Positions 22,380-53,269 of a DNA stretch of 64,000 nucleotides are shown here, one piece after another. The stretch comes from Hermodice carunculata (lineage: Eukaryota > Annelida > Polychaeta > Eunicida > Amphinomidae): NCBI GenBank assembly GCA_964020975.1, contig OZ026623.1:84123102-84187101 (forward strand), read 5' to 3'. The notes beneath the pieces are model-generated. The model was not told the origin of the DNA. It worked only from the letters and a program-made list of their open reading frames with translations, and searched no databases. Made by a program: the position numbers and the translations under genes. The stretch's first letter is position 1. Each line of letters begins with the position of its first letter.

Positions 22380-22590
22380 CACATTTCACTGATGGCACAA
22401 GACTATGGAAATGAAAAACACAGTGAAATAGTATTGTAACTTTGTTTGAATAAGAATTATGTCCAAAATAGTAAAATTAAAACTACGGTGAAATGTCAAA
22501 AACAAAAACAAAAAACGTGAAAATTTAATGCCAAAAATAGAAAAAGCTGTCAAAATTTAAACATGCTAAAATAAAGCAGTTTACAGTAGT
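22380..22590. mobile_element. Family M miniature element, one orientation
   Basis: Shows the family phrase: GATGGCACAAGACTATG, CAGTGAAATAGTATTG, then GTCCAAAATAGTAAAATTAA, closing with AAAGCAGTTTACAGTA. Related copies occur at 22,985-23,185 (opposite orientation), 52,760-52,980 and 54,525-54,710. Confidence 0.5.
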
Positions 22591-22984
22591 GCCCCCTGAT
22601 GGGAGCTTTGGACTTGGTCTCCAATGTAGCACTGAAAGAGTTGATTATCTCAATTATCATAAAAAGAGAACAGTAGCCCAGCTGGTTCAAACCCTTTGAA
22701 AACTAATCCCTCAGTAACAATTTGCAATAAAATAGTAGTTAAACATTCAAAATAGAATAAACATGAATAGTATAATGGGCAGTGGGCCTGAAATAATCTT
22801 ACAAAGTTTTAATTTGTATGTATGCAGTTAAACATTTGACTGTCTAACAATGTTTTTTTTTTCAACAGTGAAACTCCATCAGAACAACACTCAGATAGAC
22901 AACATATTCACTTAACGACACAAATTATGAGGGACTTGAGGTCAAATTCCTTTATTTCTGACTCTTTTATCTGGCAAATTTGGA

Positions 22985-23185
22985 TACTGTTAATTGCTTT
23001 ACCATCGCATGTTTAAATTTTCACATTTTTGTCGTATTTTTGACATTTCACTGTCCTTTTAATTTCACTATTTTGAACATAATTCTTCTCAAAGAATGTT
23101 AAAACATTGTTTAACTGTGTTTTTATTTTCACAGTTTTGTGCCATCAGCAAAATAAGCAAAATTAAAGCAATTTGTAGTATCACA
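22985..23185. mobile_element. Family M miniature element, opposite orientation
   Basis: Reverse-complement counterpart of 22,380-22,590: CTGTTAATTGCTTTACC, TTTTAATTTCACTATTTTG, then TTTTGTGCCATCAGC. The two copies are about 400 bp apart in inverted orientation. Confidence 0.5.
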
Positions 23186-24429
23186 TTTTGCTGGGAAAGG
23201 ATGCTGTCATTATAATGAGGTTTCACCAAACTGTCAAACACAGGGACTGTTGGGCTTTAATCTATTTCCACAACCCCACGCCTATTCTGCAGCAAGACAG
23301 CTGTTAATGTTTTGCATATTGTCTTGATGGGATGCATTTACCCATTCAAATTGTTTTCAGTATTTTAACACTAAAAATCAATAATGATCAAAGCAGATAA
23401 CAGATTATTTACATCTAGCAGGGGTTGCCGGTTTAACTCTCTTAATGCCAGGGTATGGCTGAGTCAGCAGCTTTCCTCAGCATGTTTTTGTGTCCAGGAA
23501 AACTGTTGACCTGGGACATTCGTATAGTGTCTGCTGTGTTATGGTAGCTGTAGGTAGGGTTGTACTTTTGACGAAAGGTCAGTTACTTTACCTAGAATAT
23601 GAAGCAAAATACGGATTGATACAAACCATATCGGGAAGTTTTAGTACTCTGCAGGAGCACTTTAAAGCTACAGAGTTGCAGGCACTGCACCTTGAAACTG
23701 CTAAAACTGGATTGGTGTAAGTGATGCTTTGTCTAAAAGTATCATATACCCTTGCATTTACAACACAATACATATGAACAATTATCTTGTCAGTGCTTTT
23801 ACTGTTCAGCTCTACATCTATTCCAAAATGTGACCTGCGATAACCAAGGTTATAAATGGGGGGTGGGGGTGGGGGTGGGGGGGCATAGATCCAGCAATCT
23901 CTGATCGTGTTTTAATTTCATTCTGTCAACTCAGAGCACATTGACTTTGGTCAAAATTGGCAATGGGAGGGTTAAGGCAGATAAAGAGTCAACAACTTGG
24001 TGATGCTGGCGACCAAATATCTGAGGGACCTTGGTCTACCTTGAGTGTCATTGGGGCTTTATTGTTATCATAGTTGTTCACCCGTTTGTCACGTTTATCA
24101 GATGGTGCAGCTATCCGTACCTGTTTATAGCTGCCGTAGGCCAAAAAAAAAAAGAGTCTGTGTTTGGTGTTTCCCTACCGACCCTTGCCCAAACCCCCCT
24201 ACCCTAAAACTTTTTATTGATTTTCAAAAAAAAAAAATTAGGCAGATTTTCTTCATGAAATGCACAATTTATCCATTTTAAGTCACTTTTCTTCTGTTTT
24301 CAGAGCAAAAATTAAAAAAAAAAAAAAGCCTACCTACCTACCCTATTTATTTTTGGCATGTAACCTCAAACACACTATTTATTTTCTTTGGCCTAATAGC
24401 GGAGTGACAGTAGGGGATAGCTGGAATTT
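23186..24429. other. Non-coding stretch with repeat fragments
   Basis: A family P fragment lies at about 23,430-23,560 (GAGTCAGCAGCTTTCC ... GGAAAACTGTTGACCTGG). At 23,860-23,915 is the isolated right end of the family D Helitron-like element (GGGGGGCATAGATCC ... CAATCTCTGATCGTGTTTT), matching 37,300-37,334. No gene was seen. Confidence 0.45.
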
Positions 24430-25175
24430 GGTCACAAGAGGTTACAGCAAATTCCTTGGTCACAGCAAAGAGGTTACAAGAACCTTCTTGAGCAGTCAGA
24501 GCAAGGTTACAATACGACCCCTCGGTCATAACAAGGCGATTACAAAAGCCTCCTTGGTCATTGCAAGGAGGTTACAATAGCTTCCTTGGTCATAACAAGG
24601 AGGTTACAAAAGCTTCCCTGGTCATTGTAAGGAGGTTACAATAACTTCCTTGGTCATAACAAGGAGGTTACAAAAGCCACCTTGGTTATTGCAAGGAGGT
24701 TACAATAGCTTCCTTGGTCATAACAAGGAGGTTACAAAAGCCTCCTTGGTTATAGCAAGGAGGTTACAATAGCTTCCTTGGTCATAACAAGGAGGTTACA
24801 AAAGCTTCCCTGGTCATTGTAAGGAGGTTACAATAGCCTCCTTGGTCATTGCAAGGAGTATACAATAGCCTTGTTGGTCATTGCAAGGAGGTTACAAAAG
24901 CTTTCCTGGTCATTGTAAGGAGGTTACAATAGCCTCCTTGGTCGTTACAAGGAGGTTACAATAGCTTTCTTGGCCATTGCAAGGAGTATACAATAGCCTT
25001 GTTGGTCACTGCAAGGAGGTTACAATAGCTTTCTTGGTCATAACAAGGAGGTTACAAAAGCCTCCTTGGTCATTGCAAGAAGGTTACAATAGCCTCCTTG
25101 GTAATTTCAAGGAGTTTATAATAGCCTCCTTGGTCATTGCAAGGAGGTTACAATGGCCTTTTTGGTCACAGCAGG
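24430..25175. repeat. 32-bp minisatellite, about 23 units
   Basis: The unit reads CCTCCTTGGTCATTGC then AAGGAGGTTACAATAG, with small variants (CTTCC, CATAAC, AAAAG). Each unit contains CCTCCTTG and CAAGGAGG as an 8-bp inverted pair 7 bases apart. Units abut without spacers. Since 32 is not a multiple of three, the reading frames across it are meaningless. Confidence 0.9.
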
Positions 25176-25505
25176 AAACTGACCTGCACATTTGTATTGA
25201 TCTATTATTGATAAATCACTTGATTAGCTGTTTTTTTTTTTTTTTTGCTTTCTTTTGTTGTGTATATATATCTTAAACCCATTTAAAAGGCAGCCAACCA
25301 CCCCCCCCCCAAAAAAACAAACAAACAAACAAACAAACAAAAAGCAAAAAACAAAAACAAGGAAGATGTTAACTTAAAACAAGATTTAATAGAAGAATTA
25401 ATGACCAGGTGAGCTAGCCTTCTATCTTGTTAAACTTTCTCCCCCCTACCTATGTCGAACATTTATCATCCACACTTGGAAAGGAAGAATGCTCTCTGTC
25501 CTTTT
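25176..25505. other. Spacer with T-run and (AAAC)n
   Basis: A T-run at about 25,230-25,245, a C-run and an ACAA repeat at 25,310-25,345. GACCAG|GTGAGC at 25,404 resembles a splice donor (see rejected items). Confidence 0.4.
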
Positions 25506-26430
25506 TATCCCCCACCCCTGAAGTGGGGGAGGGGATATGGTAATGGGCACCGTCCGTCCGTCCTTCCGTCTGTCAGAAACTAATTTTGTCCGGCCCATAT
25601 CTTCTACATTATTAATGCTACCTCTTCGATTTTTTATGATGGGTAGACCTTAGGTGGTAGGTGTGCATAGGCATTGTTTTGTGTTGCTAATCACTTGTAT
25701 TAATGAATTAATTAACAAAGTTCGTTAAGCAAGATAAATTTTGTCCGGGCCATTTCTTTTAAACTATTAATGCTAGCCCTTTGAATTTTTTGTGGTGGGT
25801 AGACCTTAAGTAGTAGGTGTGCATAGGCATTGTTTTCTGTGGCTAGTTACTTCCATTAATTAATAAATTAACAAAGCTCATTAAGCAAGGTCAAGATACA
25901 AAACAAATTTTGTCCGGGCCATTTCTTCTAAATTATTGATGCCAGCCCTTTAATTTTTTTATGGTGGGTAGACCTTAGATAGTAGGTGTGCATAGGCATT
26001 GTTTTGTGTGGCTAATAACTTCCGTTGATTAATTAATTAACAAAGTTCGTTAAGGAAGACATTTTGTCTGGGCCATATCTTCTAAACTATTAATCCTATC
26101 CCTTTAAATTTTTTATGGTTGCTAGACCTTATGTAGTAGGTGTGCATAGGCATTGTTTTGTGTGGCTAATTACTTTCATTAATTGATTAATTAACAAAGT
26201 TTATTAAGCAAGCTCAAGATTTGTCCGGGCCATATCTTCTAAACTATTAATACCAACCCTTTGAAATTTTTATGGCTAATAGACCTTAGGTAGTAGGTGT
26301 GCATAGGCACTGTTTTGCATGGCTAATTACTTTCATTGATTAATTAATTAATATACCAATGTGCATCATGTGTATTTACCACCATGATTACTGTGGGTGG
26401 GGGATATGGCTAGCGTCAGCGGCTACTTTG
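25506..26430 (+). mobile_element. Helitron-like element B1 with five tandem core units
   Basis: Left end TATCCCCCACCCCTGAAG, with GTGGGGGAGGGGATATGG forming a hairpin, followed by CCGTCCGTCCGTCC-type repeats. Right end GGGTGGGGGATATGGC, then TAGCGTCAGCGGC and TTTGTTTTG. ATCCCCCACCC and GGGTGGGGGAT are subterminal inverted repeats. The core is five units of about 150-170 bp starting near 25,584, 25,739, 25,912, 26,063 and 26,219 (each TTTTGTCCGGGCCAT-like, then GTAGGTGTGCATAGGC). Same design as 37,335-38,066. Confidence 0.75.
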
Positions 26431-28849
26431 TTTTGTTTACATTTACATTACATTCAAGAAGACCAGTAAGCAAGTCTATGTATCTGATAATCAGTTTCTT
26501 GAATTTTTCCTATTAAACCATTCTTATTGTCAAAATAGTGACTATGCCTGGAATGTACTGTTGTAAAGGTCACAGGTTATCAGTGAAAGTTTCCTAGCCA
26601 AGGTCCATTTCAATTTGTCTAAAATTCCCTAAAAATGACAATTTTCTCTCTCATTAGTGCCTTTGAAAAGTTGCAGCTGCACATTCCTGCCAAAAATTTA
26701 AGCAAGTGCCCCCCCCCCCCCCCAGTTGCTGGACTGTTTAAATTTATTGTGTGTACTGGGGTTAACTTTTGAGTAACAGTTTGAAAAGATAGGACTGCAC
26801 AGGCTATAAAATTGGTGTAGTTTCAGGTGAAAAAAAAAATGTGTACCAAGTGAATGTCCCGTCATTGACCGTGGCCCACAATTATGAACAGGGCATAACT
26901 CTTTGGTCATAAAGAATATGCCTCCTGTGCCTTAGGTCTTTGGTTGACAGCATCAAAAGACCAGTTTTTACAAGGTCTCACAAACAGTAATAGAATGTTG
27001 GGCAGGCATGTTGTTATGTATGTCCTAGCTTTTAAAAGTTCTGTCTGTAGACGGTCAAAGATTGCCTGCTATGACAGTGCTAAGGACAGACTGAGTTACA
27101 CTATTGTTACTGTGTGGGCGCTCCACTCCATGGAGCGCAGTCAGACGCGTATCGATCACTACGGTGCATGGGGGCAGCACCTGCTTCCTGTGTCACATGA
27201 CATTACCAACCAATAAATGAAGCAGGTATCTTTTACTCCAGGTGTCTCCACCTGCAATAGGGGGAAGGGGGACATTACCTGTGGTGCCTCCAAGAGGTAA
27301 AATGTTTCTGCAATTAGAATTTCTGCTGGCTGAGCAAGGGGGGGTTGTGACCTCTTTGGCCAACTACAGGTGACATTAATGCCCCATTAGTTAATGACTC
27401 ATTTGCCTGCTGAGCTTGATCTTTGAGTCAAAGCAATTTCCTTTCGCGGGCAATGACTACTTGCCTGCAAAACAGACCTCCATTCCGCATATGGGCCACT
27501 CCACATTGTCTGCGTAAGTGGAGAGTAAAAGAAGCACACACCACGGTCTGCCAAGGAGGCAAAGATGCTGTGGGCTAGCAAAATTCAACAGCCCACATGG
27601 TTGGTTAAGCAGGCAAGTTATGATATGACTTGAAAACTAGTGCATGTAGGAACGGTAAATTTCCAGTGGTAAATCAACGCTAAATCACATGTGAAATTCT
27701 TTTCATAGAATTAATGTCTCCACATTTGAAACTGCAAAAGTTTGCAAACAATATACAAAGCAGACCAAGTTCACTATTATTTCTGGTACAATGAAGTAGA
27801 GAAAACGTGGTGATTGGTCAGTTTAGAAGGCAACTACATAAACATTCAATATGTAGCTCAATAGGAAATTCGCAATGTAAGTGGCAGTGTATTTACTTTT
27901 ATCGCAGTTGTTTTAGCATGGGACAAATGCTGCCAATAGAAAAAAATATGGAGGGTTCTTTTTTGTTGGGTATATGACCTGGTATCTGGGGAATGCAGTG
28001 CATGTGACTCCATTCTGTTGTGGGCTGTAGAATATGCTTTGTTATGAGCTCACAGCCTAAAGCAGATAATTGTGAAAAAACAGCCTAGCTCCAGCAGAAC
28101 TGACTGAAACTGCACACTTTGCCCCCGAACCAGATAATGAAGTTTTTGTTTCATTTCCTTGGTAAGTCTGAAATAACTTTCACCATCATTGTAAATATAG
28201 CAGATAAAAGTCAGCATGGATTATGCATGGAGTAACAACAAATTCAGTGAAGCTAGCATAGAAACTGGGACAATTTCATATCTTATAACAAAATTAGCCA
28301 ACAGATTAGATCCTAAATGTTTGCGGAAAACTATTAAAATCCTCCATGTCAATATTTGAAAAAAAAATCCACAAAATGACTGCAGCCCAGATTATGTGCA
28401 ATTTGCTTTCAAATGCAAGTTGAGGAAATTTACAATTACAGGCTTCGTTTGGGGTATTTTAGATGGATGGGGTGTTTGATTTGTTTTGTGGTGCAGTAAC
28501 ATATTGAAGTGGTTACAATACATAAGACTGCATATGATGATGTAACTGATTATGCTGTCCTTGAAAGTGGTTTCAGTGTTCCTGCATACACGGTCACGAA
28601 GTAATAAAGATTTCTTCAGACTGTCCCATGAAGACTATCACTGTGCAACAGTTGATAATCTTCCACTTGTACAAAATCTGTATAGGATTTTACCAGTATA
28701 ACATAAAGGATTGCCCGAGATAAGTTTATTCATAGATTGAGACGAGTGAAAATTGACACTGATAGCAATGATAGCACTGGACTTACTGAAAATTTCTAAA
28801 CGGACAGGTGATTACAAAATAATAATTTCAAGCCCAGCTAGGCCTTCAG
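26431..28849. other. Non-coding stretch, nothing recognised
   Basis: A C-run lies at 26,708-26,724. Otherwise unique-looking or decayed repeat. No frame has a recognisable domain or paired splice sites. 27,100-27,160 is mildly CpG-rich (GGGCGCTCCACTCCATGGAG). Confidence 0.3.
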
Positions 28850-29073
28850 TTACTGTAGTTCTAGAAATTTTTGCGCTCGACTTAATTTCGCACTTTTTGC
28901 ACAAGTACTTGATGCTCGTAAATAAGATGCGCCAAAATTAATTGACATACTGAAAGGTTATATATAGACAAGCCATGATAAGCGAAATTAAAATGCGCAA
29001 ATATTTTCTAATTTATGGAAAAACAAGTTTGCACTAAATTAACCACACACAAAAATTTCTAGAACTACAGTAA
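28850..29073. mobile_element. Miniature element with 24-bp perfect inverted termini
   Basis: TTACTGTAGTTCTAGAAATT (28,850 onward) is matched exactly at the right end, 24 bases long on each side. Weaker inner pairing follows (TTTCGCAC near the left, GCGAAATTAAAATGCGC near the right). At 224 bp it has no coding capacity. The perfect ends suggest a fairly recent insertion. Confidence 0.85.
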
Positions 29074-29544
29074 TTACAAGGCATCGCATGTATTGGTGTG
29101 AATCCCACGTCAGTGTTTTAGACACTGTGGCAAGTTTGAGCATCATATAAATCATTTCCCACTTGAATCAAGATTGACTTTGAAGACTGATCTCATGTTG
29201 CAGGTGGTCTCAAATTTAATCCAGGCTAAATTTATCAGGCAGAGAAGCAGACTTGTGTCCTGACGTTGGTCTTAAAGGATACTCTGTCCCTGATGAGATG
29301 TGGTCTTTAGAGCAGGTACTACCATTGTAGGAAGCTGGTCTGAATACAACTTGTATACTGCAGACATGGTAGCCAAACTAAATCAAGTTGTATGGTATAA
29401 TTCACATGTCAAAGTAAATAATAAAATAATTTTATTAAAATTAGTTTGAGAAAGGGGTGAAAATGTGGTTGGAAAGGTGCATTTTTGTTGCTAAGTGCCC
29501 ACGGGAGATGGGGTGGACCCCAGTATATCTTGTAAATGCATATA
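29074..29544. other. Spacer with decayed family A sequence
   Basis: 29,180-29,330 has GATCTCATGTTGCAGGTGG-type and GGTCTTAAAGGATACTC phrases, probably an old family A copy. Confidence 0.35.
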
Positions 29545-29725
29545 CAGTGAAACCTGTTATGAGAGACCACCCCCAGGGCAAGTCAAAAAGTGGTCACATA
29601 AGGCTGGTGGTCTCTCAATAGAGGTTAAACAACATGGGAAAAGATAGCAAAAGGGACATAGTAAACATGGTCTGAAAAGGCAGGTGGTCTTTCAACACAG
29701 TGGTCTCTCAAAACATGTTTCACTG
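29545..29725. mobile_element. Family A miniature element
   Basis: CAGTGAAACCTGTTATGAG at the left and ACATGTTTCACTG at the right, each flanked by TA. The internal half is repeated. Very similar to the nested copy at 7298. Confidence 0.85.
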
Positions 29726-30645
29726 TATATTATAAACTGTTGAATTTTGAAGAGATACTGTGATGTACTCGTTAGGTACACGTATATCAGGATGCTCACA
29801 GTGAAGGAGTCTGGCCAGGTAAATGTAAAAGTTGTTAAAAAATAAAAGATAAATAAAAGTATAGAGAAAAATGAGCATGTGATACTTGATATAAAATTAC
29901 AAATTTAAGTTTCTATTGTTCAGGTGTAGTACATGTGTACATATGTAGCCCTGGATGGAAAAACAGATTTGTGCAGAAAATGGTGCTAGGTTTGATAGGT
30001 GTTCATTCCCGAGCTGTAACTCATGGTGGAAATACCATCATATGTTGACTGACATCTGTCAATGAAAGATTCTGCTTTTACATGTTAAAGCATCCACGTT
30101 TTTTCAGCAGTATACATGTAATAATATTGTTTTAAAAATGCTGTGTATCAGATTATATTATGGTCATACATTATAACATTAATACAGGGTCAAGTGGATC
30201 TGGCGTCTGTGTTGATGGGTGGGTGTTACTGAAGAGCCCTTAAAAAATATGTCTCTCATTTGATGGGGCTCTCAAGACAGGTACATGGGTATTCCTCTTT
30301 CTTATAGCTTTATTGTTTTGGGTGAAGCCACAAAAATTCACACTTGTAAAACCCAAACTAATTTGATGAGCATTTGCAATCTATTTGACTTTCAATTTGT
30401 ATCTCTGTAGATTTTTTTTTCTTTTTTGAGCTGTGAATAGTACTGAAGTCTCCTGTGGGTAATTGCCCATACAATAAGAAACATTATCACCTCCACACCT
30501 GAATTAATGTCTATAAAATGCTGTTTAATGAAAATTTAGGAGCTTGAATTACATTCTTGAGGCCTTGTACATACAGCTGTGCAAGCAAAAGTTACTTTAA
30601 GCCACTTACAATTCACACATGCAAGCAACCGTTGATGTGTGGTAC
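29726..30645. other. Non-coding stretch, nothing recognised
   Basis: AT-rich sequence without identifiable features. Confidence 0.3.
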
Positions 30646-30861
30646 TTAACCCTTAAAGTGCCAATCCCTGGTATAAAGTCACTTTCTCATTACCATTAAA
30701 CATATAATGGTTAAAAGAAGATCCCTTTCATTCAAATACCAGCAAGCCTAGTCTAAAGCAAAAAGTAGTCTTAGTCAACAGCTTACCTTGGGGCACTTTG
30801 CGTGCAAAGTGCCCGGAGGAAAGCTGTTGACTCAGTCTTAAATCAGCGCTTTCAGGGTTAA
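30646..30861. mobile_element. Family P miniature element
   Basis: TTAACCCTTAAAGTGCCA at the left, GCGCTTTCAGGGTTAA at the right. The inner hairpin pairs GTCAACAGCTTACCTTGGG with GGAGGAAAGCTGTTGAC. The TTAA at both ends is the target duplication expected for piggyBac-type elements. Confidence 0.8.
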
Positions 30862-31240
30862 CAGCCTAAGATCATGCATCGTCATTTGTGTCTGAAAGTA
30901 CATGTGTTTCTTCCCACCCCTGGTTTACTTGGTCATTCAAAAGAGAAGGACTAAGACAATGTGTGGTTGTTAATTACATTTATCCATGTTATTTGAAGTG
31001 TAACAATGTGTTGTCACCACTGGGAATATAATTACTTCATACGCACACAATGTACTAATATCATGTAGCTTCATATTGTAGATTTTGGGACACTATAACT
31101 CAAAGGTATCTTCTTCTCATTGTGTTTACAACTCTGTTCCTGTCTACTTCTCGGAAACTGGGAAAGAACGGCTGGTGAGAGTTGACACAAATCTCGCAGA
31201 CTCGGATAACCATCCCTTCGTCTGTGTGTGTGTATACATT
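30862..31240. other. Non-coding stretch, nothing recognised
   Basis: No gene or repeat recognised. Confidence 0.3.
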
Positions 31241-31715
31241 ATATAGTACAGGTCTCTTTTAAGAGGCTACTCCAGTGAAAGACCACCTACCCTTGAGAAC
31301 CTCATTCACCAGGTCCCTAACTCCAATGAGAGACCACCTGAAGTTTCATGGGAATACGAGACCTGTTAATTTCCTGCCACAAAGTACAGTGTTCACATCT
31401 GTCTGTCACAGAGGATGCACGGGCATATCAGTGTCGGAGAGCTTGACACCCCATTCTCACAAAATTAAAGAATCTCTTAGGGAAACTTGAGTTTACAAAT
31501 GCCAAAGTCATATTTATTTTGCGCTTCCTAAATTGGATCTAAGAATAAATTTCCATCTGCCCGCCAGCACTGGGTGGTCTTTATTTCCAAAATATTAGTA
31601 ACATCCCGCTTGCCCCGCCCAGGCAACGGCCTGTATCTCGCCAGGTGAGACTATGGTTACTAACTGAGACAACCAGATCTGCAGTTGTGGCAGGAAGTCA
31701 GTACTCATGCCCAGT
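31241..31715. repeat. Dispersed composite repeat R, copy 1
   Basis: A family A-like start (GGTCTCTTTTAAGAGG) is followed by about 320 bp that matches 34,450-34,960. Shared phrases include TTTAGGGAAA or CTTAGGGAAA, TCTTTATTTCCAAAATAT, AACATCCCGCTTGCCCCG and GAGACTATGGTTA. Confidence 0.6.
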
Positions 31716-32419
31716 TAGTGGTGTTGTGGGAAGCCTCTGTGCATCACTGATGTTGTGTGTCCCCCGTCAGTTCGTGCTAATCACCTGCATCACATCGCTA
31801 TCCCACTTGGTCTCTTCTGGTCACTGCTGCAGTGATGTACGTCTTGTACGTCGCAGTAAACTTCAATTTCAATGAGTTTTTCACTAGGGGAAAATGCTTT
31901 GTCTACATCTACTCCGATGTTTGCTGCAGATTATCAGTTGGATGTCTTCAAAACAAACCTGTTAATTTGCATGATCTATGTTGCTATTAAAATATACATG
32001 ATGTACAATGTGTTCCTGTAACTTCCGTACCTATATTTTCTTTTCATATTTATTCACCGTTTAACACGGCAAGTAAAAATCAAATGGAACAAATGTATGA
32101 AACTCTGTCTTTCCATTGGGAAATTAATGATGGTCACACAATATTCTACTTGAGACTTGGGCATACATATATGTATAAAAACACACAAACACCATTGATA
32201 CCTTAAATTTGTTAATGATTTCCATCGATAACAATTTGGCTTGCCTGACACACTCAATATTGATATTACAGGGATTTCCTTTGTGTAATGCAATAATAGT
32301 GCCAAAAAACATAAAATGCTCCCCATTTATGGTACAGATCATTTAAGAGGACAGCGAAACAGTCAGTGCTGCTGCAATAACAGGCAACCATCCGCCCACA
32401 TGATATATAATAGTGAAAT
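31716..32419. other. Non-coding stretch, nothing recognised
   Basis: No exon-like frame or known repeat. Confidence 0.3.
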
Positions 32420-32565
32420 TTAGGACCCCAGGTGGCAGTACTTGACTGTTCATTTGCATAAATTTGGCTATTTGCTTAACAAAAGCTTCAAAGAGATCTA
32501 TTATTATGCAAATAAGTAAAACTATGCAAATAAACACCCTCAAGTGCTGCCCTCTGGGGTCCTAA
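32420..32565. mobile_element. Miniature inverted-repeat element with octamer motifs
   Basis: TTAGGACCCCAGGTGGCAG at the left mirrors CTGCCCTCTGGGGTCCTAA at the right. Pairing continues inward through TTCATTTGCATA / TATGCAAATAA. Both arms therefore carry the ATTTGCAT octamer recognised by POU factors. It is 146 bp and non-coding. Confidence 0.8.
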
Positions 32566-33832
32566 AAAGATCTATTGATACCCCGCCCACAAACTCACAC
32601 TGCCAGTGATTAACATTTAGTTTTTAGTGAAGAATAATGATGTATCTGTTGAAAACATTCAAAATAGTCACCCCTTCAACAAGATAGGAGGTACACATTA
32701 ACACACAGACCCTGAATCTATATTACATAATGGGGTGTGGCTTGGTAATGTGATGTCCTATTGTAAAAGTGCGACCAGCATAAAATTGAACTTGTATTGA
32801 CTAATAACCCACACAAACGTGTATTGATGCTAGACAAAAATGTTCTACTTGGATCAAGTCCTGTAACTTTGTGATTTTTTTTTTTTTTTTTTTTAATTTT
32901 TATTTTTTGTGGCGTGCATATATGTATGAAGCATGCTGCCTGACGGTTCTTCTCATTGCCTGATGAGATCAATTCAGATCAAAACCTGTCGCAATCTTCA
33001 CTCCAGCCCTCAGGACACCAGTCTTGTCAAATATGCGCTTTATGTGAATTTTACCTGATTTCATTTGTTGTCAACTTAAATTTATATTTCAGCTGAAACT
33101 GAGCTATGCTGGTAACTTCAAATTCATATCTTATTTTGAAATATGTACACAAAGATGAGGTAACGGAAAGTGAAAGTTAGAGCAGAAAACATGTTGATAT
33201 TTCATTTAAAGATGTTTTCTTCTTACACTAAACATTTCTGTTACATACACACAGAGTTTCAGTTGGTTGTTTGAGCTTTCCAGTGAATTCATATAGTGCA
33301 TAAAAATGGAAATAATAGAATTTTGAGAATGGTATAGCTTTGTTCTGGCTGGTGACAAGTATGTAAAATTACCTTTTATGTTAAAGTGTTGCTGTCTAAA
33401 CTATATGTGGGTGGACTTTTACATTTTCTTTGGGACCAAAATAACATGGCAGAGGACTTTTCTCTTATGTGCCCTTCTCAAGTCAGATTCACAGGTAAAC
33501 AAAGTGAGCATATAAATTTGTCTACATATTTGCAGCAGATCAGAAAATGCGCCCACAAATTTGTGTCCATTTTAACTTTGAAATTTGTGATTTTGTCCAC
33601 TTCACTTGACTTCTTCAACATCTTTGCTTGGAACAGGAGGTAGACAATGAAAATAAAAAAAAAGGGGGGGGGATGAAAATGACTCTTCTTCTGGAAAGGG
33701 AAATTTGAAAGTAACTGTGAATAGAGATTTCAGTTGTCCACCACAATTACTAAGGGTCATGGATTCTCATAATTTGATGCCATGCTTTGATGCAGGATTT
33801 TATGGCTAATAATGTCATCCTTATGTTTACAG
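32566..33832. other. Non-coding stretch just upstream of the first visible ZnT exon
   Basis: A T-run at 32,876-32,894. No first exon with a Met and a phase-2 donor could be identified here. It is presumably intron of the zinc transporter. Confidence 0.35.

Positions 33833-53269
<19,437 letters not shown>

Noticed and set aside
24430-25175. CRISPR-like regular 32-bp repeats with internal dyad symmetry
   Set aside because: The units abut without spacers, the unit itself is the whole period, and the DNA is eukaryotic.
24977-25276. 99-residue frame with repeated KEVTIAFLVITRRLQ-like segments
   Set aside because: It arises from the 32-bp minisatellite read in rotating frames.
25385-25410. Possible first ZnT coding exon: in-frame ATGACCAG followed by a strong donor GTGAGC, with the correct phase for the exon at 33,833
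   Set aside because: It would be a three-residue coding exon 8.4 kb away. The upstream sequence is A-rich with no promoter or acceptor, and phase agreement alone has a one-in-three chance.
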